A stretch of 64,000 bases of DNA from Methylotenera sp. L2L1 (GCF_000744605.1 NZ_JQMG01000001.1:2046001-2110000), one strand, 5' to 3'; counted from the stretch's first letter, positions 26,704-36,280 are shown. Made by a program: numbers and translations. Notes: generated by a model not told the origin, from the sequence alone.

Positions 26704-27072
26704 TCAAGACCGTAGAAAAGTTGAAATTTCTGTCACAAAGGTTTCTGGGTTAATTGGCTTCTCAATATAGCCAGTACAGCCAGCCGCTAAGCATTTTTCA
26801 CGGTCGCCAACCATCGCGTATGAAGTGACAGCAATAATAGGAATAGGTTTCAAAGCGTCTATTTCTCTTAATGCTTTAGCGACTGCATAACCATCCATCA
26901 GAGGCAGTTGAATATCAAGCAGAATTAAATCTGGTAATAATTTTGTTGCTGCATCAATCCCAATCGCACCATCTGCTGCTGTTGCCACATGAAAACCATG
27001 CGTCTCTAGAAGAAACGTTGTTAAATAGCTGTTTTGCTCATTATCTTCTATTAGCAGGATGGTTTTTTTCAT
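26704..27072 (-). CDS. single-domain response regulator (DivK/CheY-like)
   Basis: 122 residues, a receiver alone: acidic pair IEDNEQNS, phosphoacceptor Asp in LILLDIQLPLMDGYA, Thr in IIAVTSYAM and Lys in YIEKPINPE. It sits 14 nt after the kinase gene and 20 nt before the GGDEF-EAL gene. It probably either relays phosphate to other proteins or drains the kinase. Confidence 0.93.
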   Translation of the reverse strand: MKKTILLIEDNEQNSYLTTFLLETHGFHVATAADGAIGIDAATKLLPDLILLDIQLPLMDGYAVAKALREIDALKPIPIIAVTSYAMVGDREKCLAAGCTGYIEKPINPETFVTEISTFLRS

Positions 27073-27086
27073 GATTTCATCGCACC

Positions 27087-29621
27087 TTATTTGATGGCAG
27101 TTTGTAAGGGTAATAGAACAATAAATTCACTACCTTTTGACCATTCACTGACCGCAAAAATTTGTCCGCCCATTAGCGTTAATAAGCGCCTACAGATTGC
27201 TAGCCCTAGCCCTGTGCCATCATGCGCACGCGAAAGCCCACTATCTATTTGACGGAAGGGTTGAAATAGTAGATCTAAATCTTCTGATTTTATGCCTATC
27301 CCTGTATCAGCGATGCTGAGTTTTAAAAATGGCGCAGGAGGCGCATTAAACGAAGGTTTAAAGTCCTTTAAAAACTCAGCAGCAACGGTGACACTTCCAT
27401 TTTCAGTAAACTTAATCGCGTTATTGATTAGGTTGATTAATATCTGTTCTAGACGCCTGCGGTCACTATTGATATCACCTAAATCGGGACTGATAGAGGT
27501 GTGAAGTTGTAATCCTTTTTTCTCTATGGCCGGTCTTAATCCATTAATAACACGGTCAATTAAGGCTACGAGGTCAAATGTTTCAGAATTAACCTCTAGC
27601 TGACCAGCCTCTATTTTTGAAATATCGAGCACATCATTAATGAGCTCTAGTAAATGTTTTGCACTGCCTCTTACCATGCCAAGCTGCTTGGATTGCTCAG
27701 TGTTCAATGGTCCCGCCATGCCTTGTAGAATAATGCCGGTAAACCCGATAATTGAGTTTAATGGTGTTCTAAGTTCATGTGACATCGTGGCTAAAAAAGC
27801 AGATTTTATTTTATCTGCTGCTTCAGCTCTCACTAGTGCTTTTTGTAATTCTTCTGTCCGATCAGCCACACGTTTTTCTAAGTTGGCATTTAGCTCTCTA
27901 ACTTCTTTTTCAGCTTGTAATCTTTCGGTAATGTCGTTGCCAATACTCAAAATCTCCAATACCTGACCATGCGCATCGAGCACTACTTTATTCGTCCATG
28001 AAATCCATACGCTTTCACCGTTTCTACGTATATTTTCATTGACGTTTTGTTCAAATACTTTGGTGTCTAAGCATATCTGTTGCATGAGATTTTGTAGGTC
28101 TCGGCCGGCACTATCTGTGGTAGGTACAATAGTGCCAATCACATGTTTGCCAACAATTTCCTCAAAAGAGTATCCAAAGAAACGCTGCCCAAATAGGTTC
28201 ATAAAAGTAATATAACCCTGTGCGTTCCAACGCAGGATAATGCTATTTGCAGACTCTACAAGCTCGCGATATTTCTGTTCACTTTCATCTAGTTTAGACT
28301 CAGCATTTTTACGTTCGCTGATGTTAATGCCCATACCGACTAAGCAGTCTATGCCTTTGAAATTAACGTTTCTGCCAGTGAATAAATAGGGGGTCTTTTT
28401 TCCATCTTTAGATAACAAGTTAGCCTCAATAAAGGCTTGTCCATGTGTAAATACTTCTGAAATTTTTTCAGCAAGCACTGACTTTTCCTCATTGGCAAAA
28501 AAGTCCAATGGATGCATTTTTGTAATTTCTTTATTCGAGTAACCAGAAACCGTTTGAAAGTTGTTATTCCAACGCAGAAAGCGCCCTTCATGGTTATAAA
28601 AGTAGAGAATACCAGGCATGCTTTCTATCATCATGTCTGAAAATAATGATTCATTTTCAGCGATACTTTCCGCTTCTTTGCGTTTTTCCTCGCGTTCCAG
28701 GTTTTCTAAAGAAAAGGAAATGTTACCGGCGGCTTCTGCCAGTAATGCGATTTCTTTATCATGAAAGAACATGGTTTGGTCTGTGTAGACGCTGAGCGCA
28801 CCGCTGATTTTGTCCTTCACCTGGATTGGAAAAACAGCAGATGCACGGAAGCCTAAGCGTATTAAGTCATCTCGCCATAGATGAGCTGCAGGCTCATCTT
28901 GGATATCGTTACAAATGTAAGGCTCACCAGATTGAAATACTAAATTAGTTTGTCCTAATCCTTGATGCCTATCGTCTGAGTAAATCTTAACGCTCGCTAG
29001 GTAATTGTTTTTATCACCCCAAGAGGCAACAGGCATTAGCTGATTGGTTTTTGTGTCGTTCCAGCCAACCCAAGCCATCTGAAAGCCACCCTCATCTACA
29101 AGAATTTGGCATACTTTTTTGAACAACTCTTCTCGGGTAGGGAGCCAAATAATGGCTTGATTGATTTTAGTTAACGCGGCATAAAGACGAGAAAGCTGGG
29201 AAATTTCACGTTGTTGCTCTTTAAGCAGGGAGATGTCGCGTATGACACCAAGCAGGTTGCCATCAGGCATTGTGGTGGCGATGATTTCAGCACTAAATAC
29301 CGAGCCATCTTTACGCCTTAATCGCCACTCACGCATGTAGTCAGATTTTGCGCTAATAGCATCTAGCGCAGGTTGAATGTGTTGAATTTCGCTCTGCATC
29401 ACAATGTCTGACGCGTGCATGCCAACCAGCTCATCATGGGTATAGCCTAGCATGTTGCAAACACTTGGGTTAGCATCTAGATAATAGCTTTGAGAATCAG
29501 CGATAAGAATACCGTCGGGCGCGTACTCAAAGAGTGCTCGATATCTCGCTTCACCAGCTTGACGCCCTGAATCTGCCCCTGCGCCTTTGGTCGATTGGTT
29601 CTTAACACTAAGTTTTGTCAA
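27087..29621 (-). CDS. multi-PAS/GAF sensor histidine kinase
   Basis: 844 residues from a TTG start at 29621 (no ATG within the first 56 codons; a weak GAG lies 7 nt upstream). Domain order: PAS (about 28-140, ALFEYAPDGILIADSQSYYLDANPSVCNMLGY), GAF (about 165-310), PAS (about 335-445), PAS with C-terminal PAC (about 455-575), coiled coil, HisKA (FLATMSHELRTPLNSIIGF) and HATPase (LINNAIKFTENGSVTV, DTGIGIKSEDLDLLFQPF, GTGLGLAICRRL). No membrane segment is visible, so it is a cytosolic kinase. The regulators follow immediately. A perfect 13-bp hairpin lies in its leader. Confidence 0.92.
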   Translation of the reverse strand: MTKLSVKNQSTKGAGADSGRQAGEARYRALFEYAPDGILIADSQSYYLDANPSVCNMLGYTHDELVGMHASDIVMQSEIQHIQPALDAISAKSDYMREWRLRRKDGSVFSAEIIATTMPDGNLLGVIRDISLLKEQQREISQLSRLYAALTKINQAIIWLPTREELFKKVCQILVDEGGFQMAWVGWNDTKTNQLMPVASWGDKNNYLASVKIYSDDRHQGLGQTNLVFQSGEPYICNDIQDEPAAHLWRDDLIRLGFRASAVFPIQVKDKISGALSVYTDQTMFFHDKEIALLAEAAGNISFSLENLEREEKRKEAESIAENESLFSDMMIESMPGILYFYNHEGRFLRWNNNFQTVSGYSNKEITKMHPLDFFANEEKSVLAEKISEVFTHGQAFIEANLLSKDGKKTPYLFTGRNVNFKGIDCLVGMGINISERKNAESKLDESEQKYRELVESANSIILRWNAQGYITFMNLFGQRFFGYSFEEIVGKHVIGTIVPTTDSAGRDLQNLMQQICLDTKVFEQNVNENIRRNGESVWISWTNKVVLDAHGQVLEILSIGNDITERLQAEKEVRELNANLEKRVADRTEELQKALVRAEAADKIKSAFLATMSHELRTPLNSIIGFTGIILQGMAGPLNTEQSKQLGMVRGSAKHLLELINDVLDISKIEAGQLEVNSETFDLVALIDRVINGLRPAIEKKGLQLHTSISPDLGDINSDRRRLEQILINLINNAIKFTENGSVTVAAEFLKDFKPSFNAPPAPFLKLSIADTGIGIKSEDLDLLFQPFRQIDSGLSRAHDGTGLGLAICRRLLTLMGGQIFAVSEWSKGSEFIVLLPLQTAIK

Positions 29622-29656
29622 GATAGCTCAATTTCTGTAGGATTTTTTTTGTTCTT

Positions 29657-29687
29657 CAATATTATTTTCGTTCAGAAAATAATATTG
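29657..29687 (-). promoter_or_regulatory. 13-bp perfect hairpin in the leader of the PAS kinase
   Basis: CAATATTATTTTC at 29657-29669 pairs with GAAAATAATATTG at 29675-29687 around a 5-nt loop. It ends 36 nt upstream of the kinase start. In the minus-strand direction it is followed by A-rich, not T-rich, sequence, so it is not a terminator. It could be an operator or an mRNA structure. The remaining 29688-30127 region holds no convincing gene apart from the possible start of the GGDEF protein. Confidence 0.45.
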
Positions 29688-30127
29688 CTTACGACTAGTA
29701 ATCTACACTCAATTTTATTTAAGCGAAATATAAAAGTAGAAATAAATCTTTTAATTGCATGCAATTAGCATTCATCACGCGAGATAAAATAGTGAATAGA
29801 AACGTAATATAAACACCAAGCGAACCATCGCGGATAGATTTGCTCAAACAGGGGAGTGCTGCATAATAAAGAGATGAATTGCACTTAAGTTGTGCAATAT
29901 AATCTGAAGATACTTTATGGCACATTTTTGGTGCTTTATGTATACTGTAATAGACTGAATAAGATAATGTTTTTGAGATTTCAGTGTAATTAAAGCTGTG
30001 ATGCCTGTAGATTTTGGTGTTTTAAGAAAGAAAGCTTTTCTGTTCTTAATAACTGAGGCTTATCATTACCACTATTCTAAATTACAGAAAGCAGATTTTA
30101 CTGCCGCCGATAGTTGCGTCAATCATC

Positions 30128-31237
30128 TTGTTGATTGCAATGTCGTGGGTTTTTTTTAGCGCACAAAGTTTGATGGCGCTCACTAATCGTAAAGTGGAAA
30201 TTTCAGATACACGTTACGAAGTCGTTAAGCTGATGAACACCATTGTTGATGCTGAAACAGGCCTCAGAGGCTATTTGTTAACAGGCAGTGTGCAGTTTCT
30301 TGAGCCATATAACCGTTCAGCTGAAGAAACTGCTTTATTATTCTCTCAAATAAAAAGCCGTGAAGAAGATTTCACTGGCTTCAAAACTTCACTGATTACG
30401 CTAGATAAGCTAATACAGGAAAAGTCCAACATTATTAAATCAACGCTTAGAATTCAGCTCACTGCTGGCTCATACTCCCCGCATTTAACGATTTCGGCCG
30501 ATGCCAGCAAAGTGCTGATAGATAAGATTGCTGTTGAGATTAATCAATTAGATAAGATTCTGCAGGCCGAGGCGGAGCAGGTGGATGTAAAACTGAACCT
30601 GACGATTAACCGCTTGAAATTAGGCTCATTAATGGTCGTCATTCTCATTATTACCATCTTGCTGATTAACTATAAAAGAACCATTTGGTTATTTGAACAT
30701 GCGTCATCTAGCCAAGAGCTTGCTGAAGAGTTTGGTTACCTTGCAATGCATGATGCATTAACCCATTTACCCAATAGAAGAAATTTTGAGCAGTATCTTA
30801 AAAAATCAATTTCACAGGCTAATCGACATTGGCAAAAAGTGGGTTTGTTATATATGGATCTTGATGGATTTAAGTTAGTTAACGATCAATATGGACATGA
30901 TGTTGGCGATGATGCCTTGATTGGGTCTGTTGCTAAAATCAATGAGGTGCTACGAGACTCTGATTTTCTTGCAAGAGTCGGTGGGGATGAGTTTGCACTT
31001 GTGGTACATAACTTTAATGACCCTAGTGAGTTATTAGTACTGGCCAATCGTATTATTCAAGCACTTAAAGAACCTATTATGACAATCGCTGGAAGCGATG
31101 TGGTTATGGGGGTTAGCATTGGTATCGCTATTTACCCCGACCAAGTTAAAAACATTAAGACGTTGATTTTAGCTGCGGATGAAGCCATGTATAAAGCAAA
31201 AGCGACGGGTAAGAATCAGGCAGTTTTTCATGCTTAG
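30128..31237 (+). CDS. CHASE3-GGDEF diguanylate cyclase, start uncertain
   Basis: TTG 30128 gives 369 residues. Domains are a CHASE3 periplasmic sensor (about residues 20-165, IVDAETGLRGYLLTGSVQFLEPY), a second membrane helix (about 172-192, LGSLMVVILIITILLINY) and GGDEF (LARVGGDEFALV) with an upstream RxxD (RDSD). The frame stays open upstream for another 25 codons to a stop at 30050. Those codons encode basic residues and the missing first half of membrane helix 1 (NYRKQILLPPIVASIILLIAMSWV). No ATG, GTG or TTG occurs there; ATT 30065 and CTG 30053 are the only near-matches. The true start is therefore probably upstream and non-canonical, or the gene is truncated. Confidence 0.85.
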   Translation: MLIAMSWVFFSAQSLMALTNRKVEISDTRYEVVKLMNTIVDAETGLRGYLLTGSVQFLEPYNRSAEETALLFSQIKSREEDFTGFKTSLITLDKLIQEKSNIIKSTLRIQLTAGSYSPHLTISADASKVLIDKIAVEINQLDKILQAEAEQVDVKLNLTINRLKLGSLMVVILIITILLINYKRTIWLFEHASSSQELAEEFGYLAMHDALTHLPNRRNFEQYLKKSISQANRHWQKVGLLYMDLDGFKLVNDQYGHDVGDDALIGSVAKINEVLRDSDFLARVGGDEFALVVHNFNDPSELLVLANRIIQALKEPIMTIAGSDVVMGVSIGIAIYPDQVKNIKTLILAADEAMYKAKATGKNQAVFHA

Positions 31238-31280
31238 TGCTAAATATTAAGCTGGTGTTTGATTATGACGGTTACATTCC

Positions 31281-32204
31281 TTACCATTTACGTGGAGTCG
31301 AGGCCATTAAATGACTGACAAAAGCTTTTACTTTTAATGTCATGGCGTGGTGATCCCGAAAACATGCGTAAAATTCCAAAGGCTCATTGTCTGAGCTAGC
31401 AATAGTTTTGTTTTGTATATCTTGTGCAAATAATGCGATTAATTTTCCATCTTTGATGAGTGGGTTTGCAATAAATGCAGAAAGCCTTGTGATGCCTGCG
31501 CCGGCAATGGCTAGCTCTGCTAATGAGTTGATGTCGTTACTGATAATGGATGGTTTGATGTCTGCTTCAAATCGCAATTCGTCACGTAAGAATCCCCAGC
31601 TTAATAGCCGCCCATTGGTTGGCATGCGGAACATTAAGCAGTCATGAAACTGTAAGTCCTCAGGTGTATGCGGCTGGCCTTTACGTGCGATGTAAGTGGG
31701 GGAGGCGCAAAATAAAACAGGAATAGTGGCAATTTTTCTGGCAACCAAGCCAAGTTCTAATTGTTGTTTGAATCTAATACTGATGTCGATATCTTCTTTG
31801 ACATGGTCAATATTTTGATCGGTGAGTATTAACTCAATGGATAGCTTAGGGTATAGCGCTGTAAATGACGGAATGATAGAAGACAGTACATGCCGACCAA
31901 ATGCTGCCGATGAGGCTATTCTCAGTTTACCTTGGGGTTCGCCATGAAACTCTGTGACGAGCGATTTTGCATTTTCAATATCATTGACGACATGGCGCAC
32001 TTTTTCATAGTAAATTTCACCTGCTTCGGTGAGTGCTAAGCTACGTGTTGTCCGTGTAAGTAAGCGTGCGTTTAATGACGTCTCAAGCCTTTGAATATTC
32101 TGGCTGGCTGCCGCTGGGGTAATGCCTTGCATACGCGCACCTGCGGCGATGCTTCCACCCTCAATGGCTTTCACAAAACTTTCAATGCTTCTTAACGTAT
32201 CCAT
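31281..32204 (-). CDS. LysR-family transcriptional regulator
   Basis: 307 residues. The winged helix is at residues 1-65 (IESFVKAIEGGSIAAGARMQGITPAAASQNIQRLETSLNARLLTRTTRSLALTEAGEIYY). The effector domain (LRIASSAAFGRHVLSSIIPSFTALYP ... DISIRFKQQLELGLVARKIATIPVLFCASPTYIA) belongs to the CrgA-like group. It is divergent from a small DUF2798 gene, 127 bp away, which is its probable target. Confidence 0.9.
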   Translation of the reverse strand: MDTLRSIESFVKAIEGGSIAAGARMQGITPAAASQNIQRLETSLNARLLTRTTRSLALTEAGEIYYEKVRHVVNDIENAKSLVTEFHGEPQGKLRIASSAAFGRHVLSSIIPSFTALYPKLSIELILTDQNIDHVKEDIDISIRFKQQLELGLVARKIATIPVLFCASPTYIARKGQPHTPEDLQFHDCLMFRMPTNGRLLSWGFLRDELRFEADIKPSIISNDINSLAELAIAGAGITRLSAFIANPLIKDGKLIALFAQDIQNKTIASSDNEPLEFYACFRDHHAMTLKVKAFVSHLMASTPRKW

Positions 32205-32331
32205 AATAGCTATCGAATGAAAATAGTGATTCGATAGTTTATATTGATACTGGCGTTAGCGTTAGTCTACTATCGGTTTATTTACTTAGCGATTAAAGTG
32301 ACGTAATGATTTTTACTTTGGAAAGTATGCA

Positions 32332-32568
32332 ATGAATATAAAAGTACCTAAACGCCATTCACATCTCGTATTTGCATTTTTTATGGCTGCCATTATGGCG
32401 ATCTTGATGTCTGCAATCATCGTTGCTGTTAGTAGTGGTGTTAATGCTGGCTATTTACAGCGCGTGATTCATGCGTACACGCTGGCAATGCCTTCTGCAT
32501 TTATTTGTGTGCTTTTTGTAAGGCCTGTCGTGGTTAAATTGGTTTCGTTAGTGGTTGCAACGGATTAA
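32332..32568 (+). CDS. DUF2798 small membrane protein
   Basis: 78 residues with two membrane helices, near 12-36 (FAFFMAAIMAILMSAIIVAV) and 50-70 (AYTLAMPSAFICVLFVRPVVVKLV), which is the DUF2798 pattern. Function is not known. A GGAAAG site precedes ATG 32332. It is divergent from the LysR regulator at 31281-32204. Confidence 0.85.
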   Translation: MNIKVPKRHSHLVFAFFMAAIMAILMSAIIVAVSSGVNAGYLQRVIHAYTLAMPSAFICVLFVRPVVVKLVSLVVATD

Positions 32569-32611
32569 CAATAGATGAGTATTTGAATCATATGTATTTT
32601 TCAATGCCATG

Positions 32612-33538
32612 TTAAGCATTAGTATTATTTAACAACTTAATTCCTTTTAGATGGGCCGCACAGGTATTCTTAATAATACTAACTAAGTCGACTGTGTAGG
32701 GGAGCGCGATTGTTTCTGGAGAGCCTGTCGCATGGAGTTCTGACCATAGCCCTTTTTTCCCTATCGATTTAGCAATGACATACTCATGGTCGACATAACT
32801 TTGGATGCCCCAGCTGGGTAGTGCAGCTATTCCTCTGCGGCTTGCAACTAGTTGCATAATGGCAATGGTCAGTTCGGCGGTGCGTCTTCCAAAGTCAATA
32901 TTTGCTGGTTTGAGCACATGGCGAATGATGTCGATTCGCTCTTCAGGCACTGGGTAGGTAATCAATTTTTCGTTGGTAAAGTCTTCCGCTAGAAATCTAG
33001 CTTTCTTGTGTTTGCTATGGTCTGGAGGAATGACTGCCATAATCTCAAACTTGAATAGTGGTTGGTGGGCTAGCGCGCCTATTTTTTCTGGTAAGCCGCC
33101 TATTACTAAATCAGCTTTGCCTTCATGCAGTAAGTGCCAAGGGTCGCTGTGAAATCCTGCGACTAAATCAATTTCCACCTCTGGCCATGCTCTTCTAAAA
33201 ACATCCATCACTGGTGTCAGCCAATCAAAGCAAGTATGGCACTCTAGTACGATTCTTAGTTCTCCAGATTGGTTGCTTTTTAAGCGTACTAAGTCACGCT
33301 CCGATTTGTCGATTAGGGGTAATAGTTCATTGGCTAAATCTAGCAGTCGTTGCCCTGCAGGGGTGAATCGCAGGCCGTGAGCGCCGCGCTTGAATAGGGT
33401 GATCTCATAATGTGATTCTAATGCACGAATTTGGTGAGAGAGCGCGGATTGCGTCAGAAATACACGTTCGGCGGCTAAGCCAAGCTTACCTGTTTCTGCA
33501 ATAGCTTTAAGTGATTTTAGGTGGCGAATTTCTAGCAT
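32612..33538 (-). CDS. metR: LysR-type regulator MetR
   Basis: 308 residues. The N-terminal DNA-binding domain (MLEIRHLKSLKAIAETGKLGLAAERVFLTQSALSHQIRALESHY) and the effector domain (VLECHTCFDWLTPVMDVFRRAWPEVEIDLVAGFHSDPWHLLHEGKADLVIGG) are MetR hallmarks. In enteric bacteria MetR activates metE, with homocysteine as co-activator. Here metE is divergent, and the gap between the starts carries a consensus MetR box. MetR should also autoregulate through that gap. Confidence 0.93.
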   Translation of the reverse strand: MLEIRHLKSLKAIAETGKLGLAAERVFLTQSALSHQIRALESHYEITLFKRGAHGLRFTPAGQRLLDLANELLPLIDKSERDLVRLKSNQSGELRIVLECHTCFDWLTPVMDVFRRAWPEVEIDLVAGFHSDPWHLLHEGKADLVIGGLPEKIGALAHQPLFKFEIMAVIPPDHSKHKKARFLAEDFTNEKLITYPVPEERIDIIRHVLKPANIDFGRRTAELTIAIMQLVASRRGIAALPSWGIQSYVDHEYVIAKSIGKKGLWSELHATGSPETIALPYTVDLVSIIKNTCAAHLKGIKLLNNTNA

Positions 33539-33563
33539 GATGTTTTTATATCTAACTTTGATA

Positions 33564-33576
33564 TGAATTTAATTCA
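33564..33576. promoter_or_regulatory. MetR box between metR and metE
   Basis: TGAATTTAATTCA fits the MetR consensus TGAA-N5-TTCA exactly. It is 25 bp from the metR start and 80 bp from the metE start, the right place for divergent control. A second half-site cannot be claimed. Confidence 0.75.
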
Positions 33577-33656
33577 AATTTATCATAAAAACTTTCGCTT
33601 TATTAAATTATTTTCACAGCACAAAATGCGCATCTTGCTTTTAGATGAGAATAGAA

Positions 33657-35954
33657 ATGAAAGAAAATACAATTAAGAGCCATATTCTAGGCTACCCTCG
33701 GATAGGTGAAAAACGTGAATTAAAGTTCGCACAAGAGTCATTTTGGCGTGGTGAATCATCGCCTAATGAACTGCAAACAACTGCCCGAAGACTACGTGCT
33801 GAACATTGGAAAAAACAAAAAGACGCTGGTTTGAGCTTTATCACAAGTAACGACTTCTCGCTTTACGACCATGTGCTTGATCACAGCGTGCTGTTTGGGG
33901 CATCACCAAGCCGTTTTGGTAAGCTTCCTTTTGGCACAAAGAACATTTCAGCTGAAGCTGCATATTTTGCAATGGCACGTGGCAATATCGAACAACCAGC
34001 GATGGAGATGACCAAGTGGTTGGATACCAACTATCACTATATTGTCCCTGAGCTTAATGAAGATACTAAGTTTTTGATTAATGCGCATGATTATTTAGTG
34101 CAACTAGATGAAGCCCAAAAACTAGATAAACATGTGAAGCCTGTGCTGTTAGGCCCTGTGAGCTTTTTATATTTGAGTAAAGCACGCAATGTGAATAAGC
34201 TGGATTTGTTAGATGCGCTATCACAGCAATATGCGCATCTGCTACAAGAGCTACGTGCTAGAAAAATAGAATGGGTGCAAATTGATGAGCCTATTTTTGC
34301 GTTAGATTTAGATGATGTTTGGTTAAAGGCCTTTGAGCGTGCGTATGCATGGTTTAGAGCCTCGCGTCCAAAACTGTTGCTCACTACTTATTTTGCGAAT
34401 GTTTCCCGCTACCAAGCGTTTATATCAACCTTGCCTGTAGACGGCATTCATATAGATTTAGCAAGAGCGCCGGAGCAGCTTGGGCCTTGGGTGAATGCAA
34501 TCCCTAGTCATTGGGTATTGTCTGCAGGTGTGATAGATGGCCGTAATATTTGGCGTAACGATTTAGATAAAACACTCGCTTTATTGGCACCTTGGGTGCA
34601 ACGACTTGGTGAGCGTTTGTGGGTAGCTCCGAGCTGTTCATTGTTACACACGCCAGTGACCTTAGCGCATGAGGTAAAGCTAGATGCAGAGATTAAACCA
34701 TGGCTGGCTTTTGCAGATGAAAAAATTGCTGAATTAAGTATTATCGCTAAGGCCTTGAATCATGGGCTTGAATCAGTGGCTAATGAGTTGGCGTTATCAC
34801 GCGCTGCGATTGCTTCACGTCATCAATCTACGTTGGTGCATTCTGCCGGCGTGAAAGCGCGCGTTGCCTCAATTAACACGATGAATGAACATCGTGATAG
34901 TCCTTTTTCGGTAAGGCAAGTTGCACAAAAAGCACGTTTGAATTTACCGTTATTGCCTACCACAACAATCGGCTCATTCCCGCAAACGCGTGATATTCGT
35001 GCCAGTCGTGCGGCACTTAAAAAAGGAGAGATATCTTTAGCAGAATATGAGGTGGAAATTAGGTCTCATATCACACATGCTATTCGTGAGCAGGAGTCTT
35101 TAGACCTAGATGTGCTGGTTCACGGTGAGGCAGAGCGTAATGACATGGTGGAGTTCTTTGGCGAGCAATTGTCTGGTTATGTATTTACAGAAAATGGCTG
35201 GGTGCAAAGCTACGGTTCACGTTGCGTGAAGCCACCAGTGATTTATGGTGATGTCTATAGACCTAAGTCAATGACAGTTGATTTAGCGCGTTTTGCACAG
35301 TCATTATCTGACCGACCGGTAAAGGGCATGCTTACTGGCCCAATTACGATGCTGCAATGGTCTTTTGTCCGTGATGATCAGCCGCGCTCGACGACTGCTA
35401 TGCAGTTAGCATTAGCGATACGTGATGAGGTAGATGATTTGCAGAAAGCTGGCATTGCGATTATTCAAATTGATGAGCCAGCATTACGTGAAGGCTTACC
35501 TTTGCAAAAGACTGTATGGGAGCATTATTTAGCTTGGGCAGTACGTGCATTTAAGCTGAGTGCCAGTGTGGCACATGACAGTACACAGATACATACGCAC
35601 ATGTGCTATGCCGAGTTTAACGATATTCTGCCTGCCATTGCTGCTATGGATGCGGATGTGATTACGATAGAAACATCTAGATCAGCCATGGAGTTGCTAG
35701 ATGCATTTGGTGAATTTGATTATCCCAATGAAATTGGCCCAGGTGTTTATGACATTCACTCACCGAGAGTTCCTAGTGTTGATGCAATGGAGCACCTCAT
35801 GTACCACGCAATTAGGGTGGTGCCTGTTGAGCGGCTTTGGATTAACCCAGATTGCGGCCTAAAAACGCGAGGCTGGGATGAGACAAGGCAGGCATTACAG
35901 AACATGGTCAATGTTGCAAAAACATTAAGAAAGCAATTTAGCCTAATTCATTAA
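33657..35954 (+). CDS. metE: cobalamin-independent methionine synthase MetE
   Basis: 765 residues from ATG 33657; the in-frame ATG at 33645 is also possible. The N-terminus HILGYPRIGEKRELKFAQESFW matches MetE. Two TIM-barrel halves are present, and the second begins LPTTTIGSFPQTRDIR. Zinc ligands are visible in IHTHMCYAEF (His and Cys), in the Glu of VITIETSRS, and in INPDCGLKTRGW (Cys). It transfers methyl from 5-methyltetrahydropteroyl-polyglutamate to homocysteine without B12. It is controlled by the divergent metR. The next gene cluster is under a cobalamin riboswitch. Confidence 0.96.
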   Translation: MKENTIKSHILGYPRIGEKRELKFAQESFWRGESSPNELQTTARRLRAEHWKKQKDAGLSFITSNDFSLYDHVLDHSVLFGASPSRFGKLPFGTKNISAEAAYFAMARGNIEQPAMEMTKWLDTNYHYIVPELNEDTKFLINAHDYLVQLDEAQKLDKHVKPVLLGPVSFLYLSKARNVNKLDLLDALSQQYAHLLQELRARKIEWVQIDEPIFALDLDDVWLKAFERAYAWFRASRPKLLLTTYFANVSRYQAFISTLPVDGIHIDLARAPEQLGPWVNAIPSHWVLSAGVIDGRNIWRNDLDKTLALLAPWVQRLGERLWVAPSCSLLHTPVTLAHEVKLDAEIKPWLAFADEKIAELSIIAKALNHGLESVANELALSRAAIASRHQSTLVHSAGVKARVASINTMNEHRDSPFSVRQVAQKARLNLPLLPTTTIGSFPQTRDIRASRAALKKGEISLAEYEVEIRSHITHAIREQESLDLDVLVHGEAERNDMVEFFGEQLSGYVFTENGWVQSYGSRCVKPPVIYGDVYRPKSMTVDLARFAQSLSDRPVKGMLTGPITMLQWSFVRDDQPRSTTAMQLALAIRDEVDDLQKAGIAIIQIDEPALREGLPLQKTVWEHYLAWAVRAFKLSASVAHDSTQIHTHMCYAEFNDILPAIAAMDADVITIETSRSAMELLDAFGEFDYPNEIGPGVYDIHSPRVPSVDAMEHLMYHAIRVVPVERLWINPDCGLKTRGWDETRQALQNMVNVAKTLRKQFSLIH

Positions 35955-35999
35955 CTTTCTTGATTAACCTGTCTCAATAAATAATATCTTGTAAAACAT

Positions 36000-36045
36000 A
36001 TATATAGCTATTTATATTAAATATTTAGCTATATATTGTGTTTTT
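36000..36045 (+). terminator. AT-rich terminator candidate after metE
   Basis: ATATATAGCTA at 36000-36010 is mirrored by TAGCTATATAT at 36026-36036, followed by TGTG and five T. The stem is weak because it is almost all A-T. It separates metE from the riboswitch leader. Confidence 0.4.
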
Positions 36046-36085
36046 AAGTTGAAATAACCCACCATGTTGCGTTATAGTAAGCACA

Positions 36086-36280
36086 TACGGTTCTTAAATT
36101 TCAATCTTAATTTAAGATAATAGGGAATACGGTGCGCAATTTCTATCATTGAAATTGCAATGCCGAAGCTGCCCCCGCAACTGTAATCAGCGAGTATTTT
36201 GTCTGACACGCCACTGCCTTTTAATCAAGGTGGGAAGGCTGACAAAATATATTGACCTGAAAGCCAGGAGACCTGCCGTA
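36086..36280 (+). ncRNA. cobalamin riboswitch
   Basis: The conserved core is clear: TACGG at 36086 pairs with CCGTA at 36276-36280 to close P1. GGGAATACGGTGCG follows at 36123. The GCCGAAGCTGCCCCCGCAACTGTAA region is at 36162, and the B12 box AGCCAGGAGACCTGCC is at 36262-36277. A variable stem (GTATTTTGTC ... GACAAAATAT) lies between. When adenosylcobalamin binds, the downstream gene, nrdA, is expected to be turned off. The leader to the nrdA start is another 229 nt. Confidence 0.95.

Noticed and set aside
29719-29925. 68-codon minus-strand reading frame in the gap before the GGDEF gene
   Set aside because: It has no ribosome site, no family resemblance and unusual composition; the start of its sequence is not plausible for a membrane or soluble protein. 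Most likely non-coding.
30001-30160. ATG-started frame MPVDFGVLRKK... overlapping the upstream part of the GGDEF gene
   Set aside because: It is in another frame, ends after about 52 codons and has no similarity to the CHASE3 region. It would need a frameshift to join the GGDEF frame, for which I see no signal.
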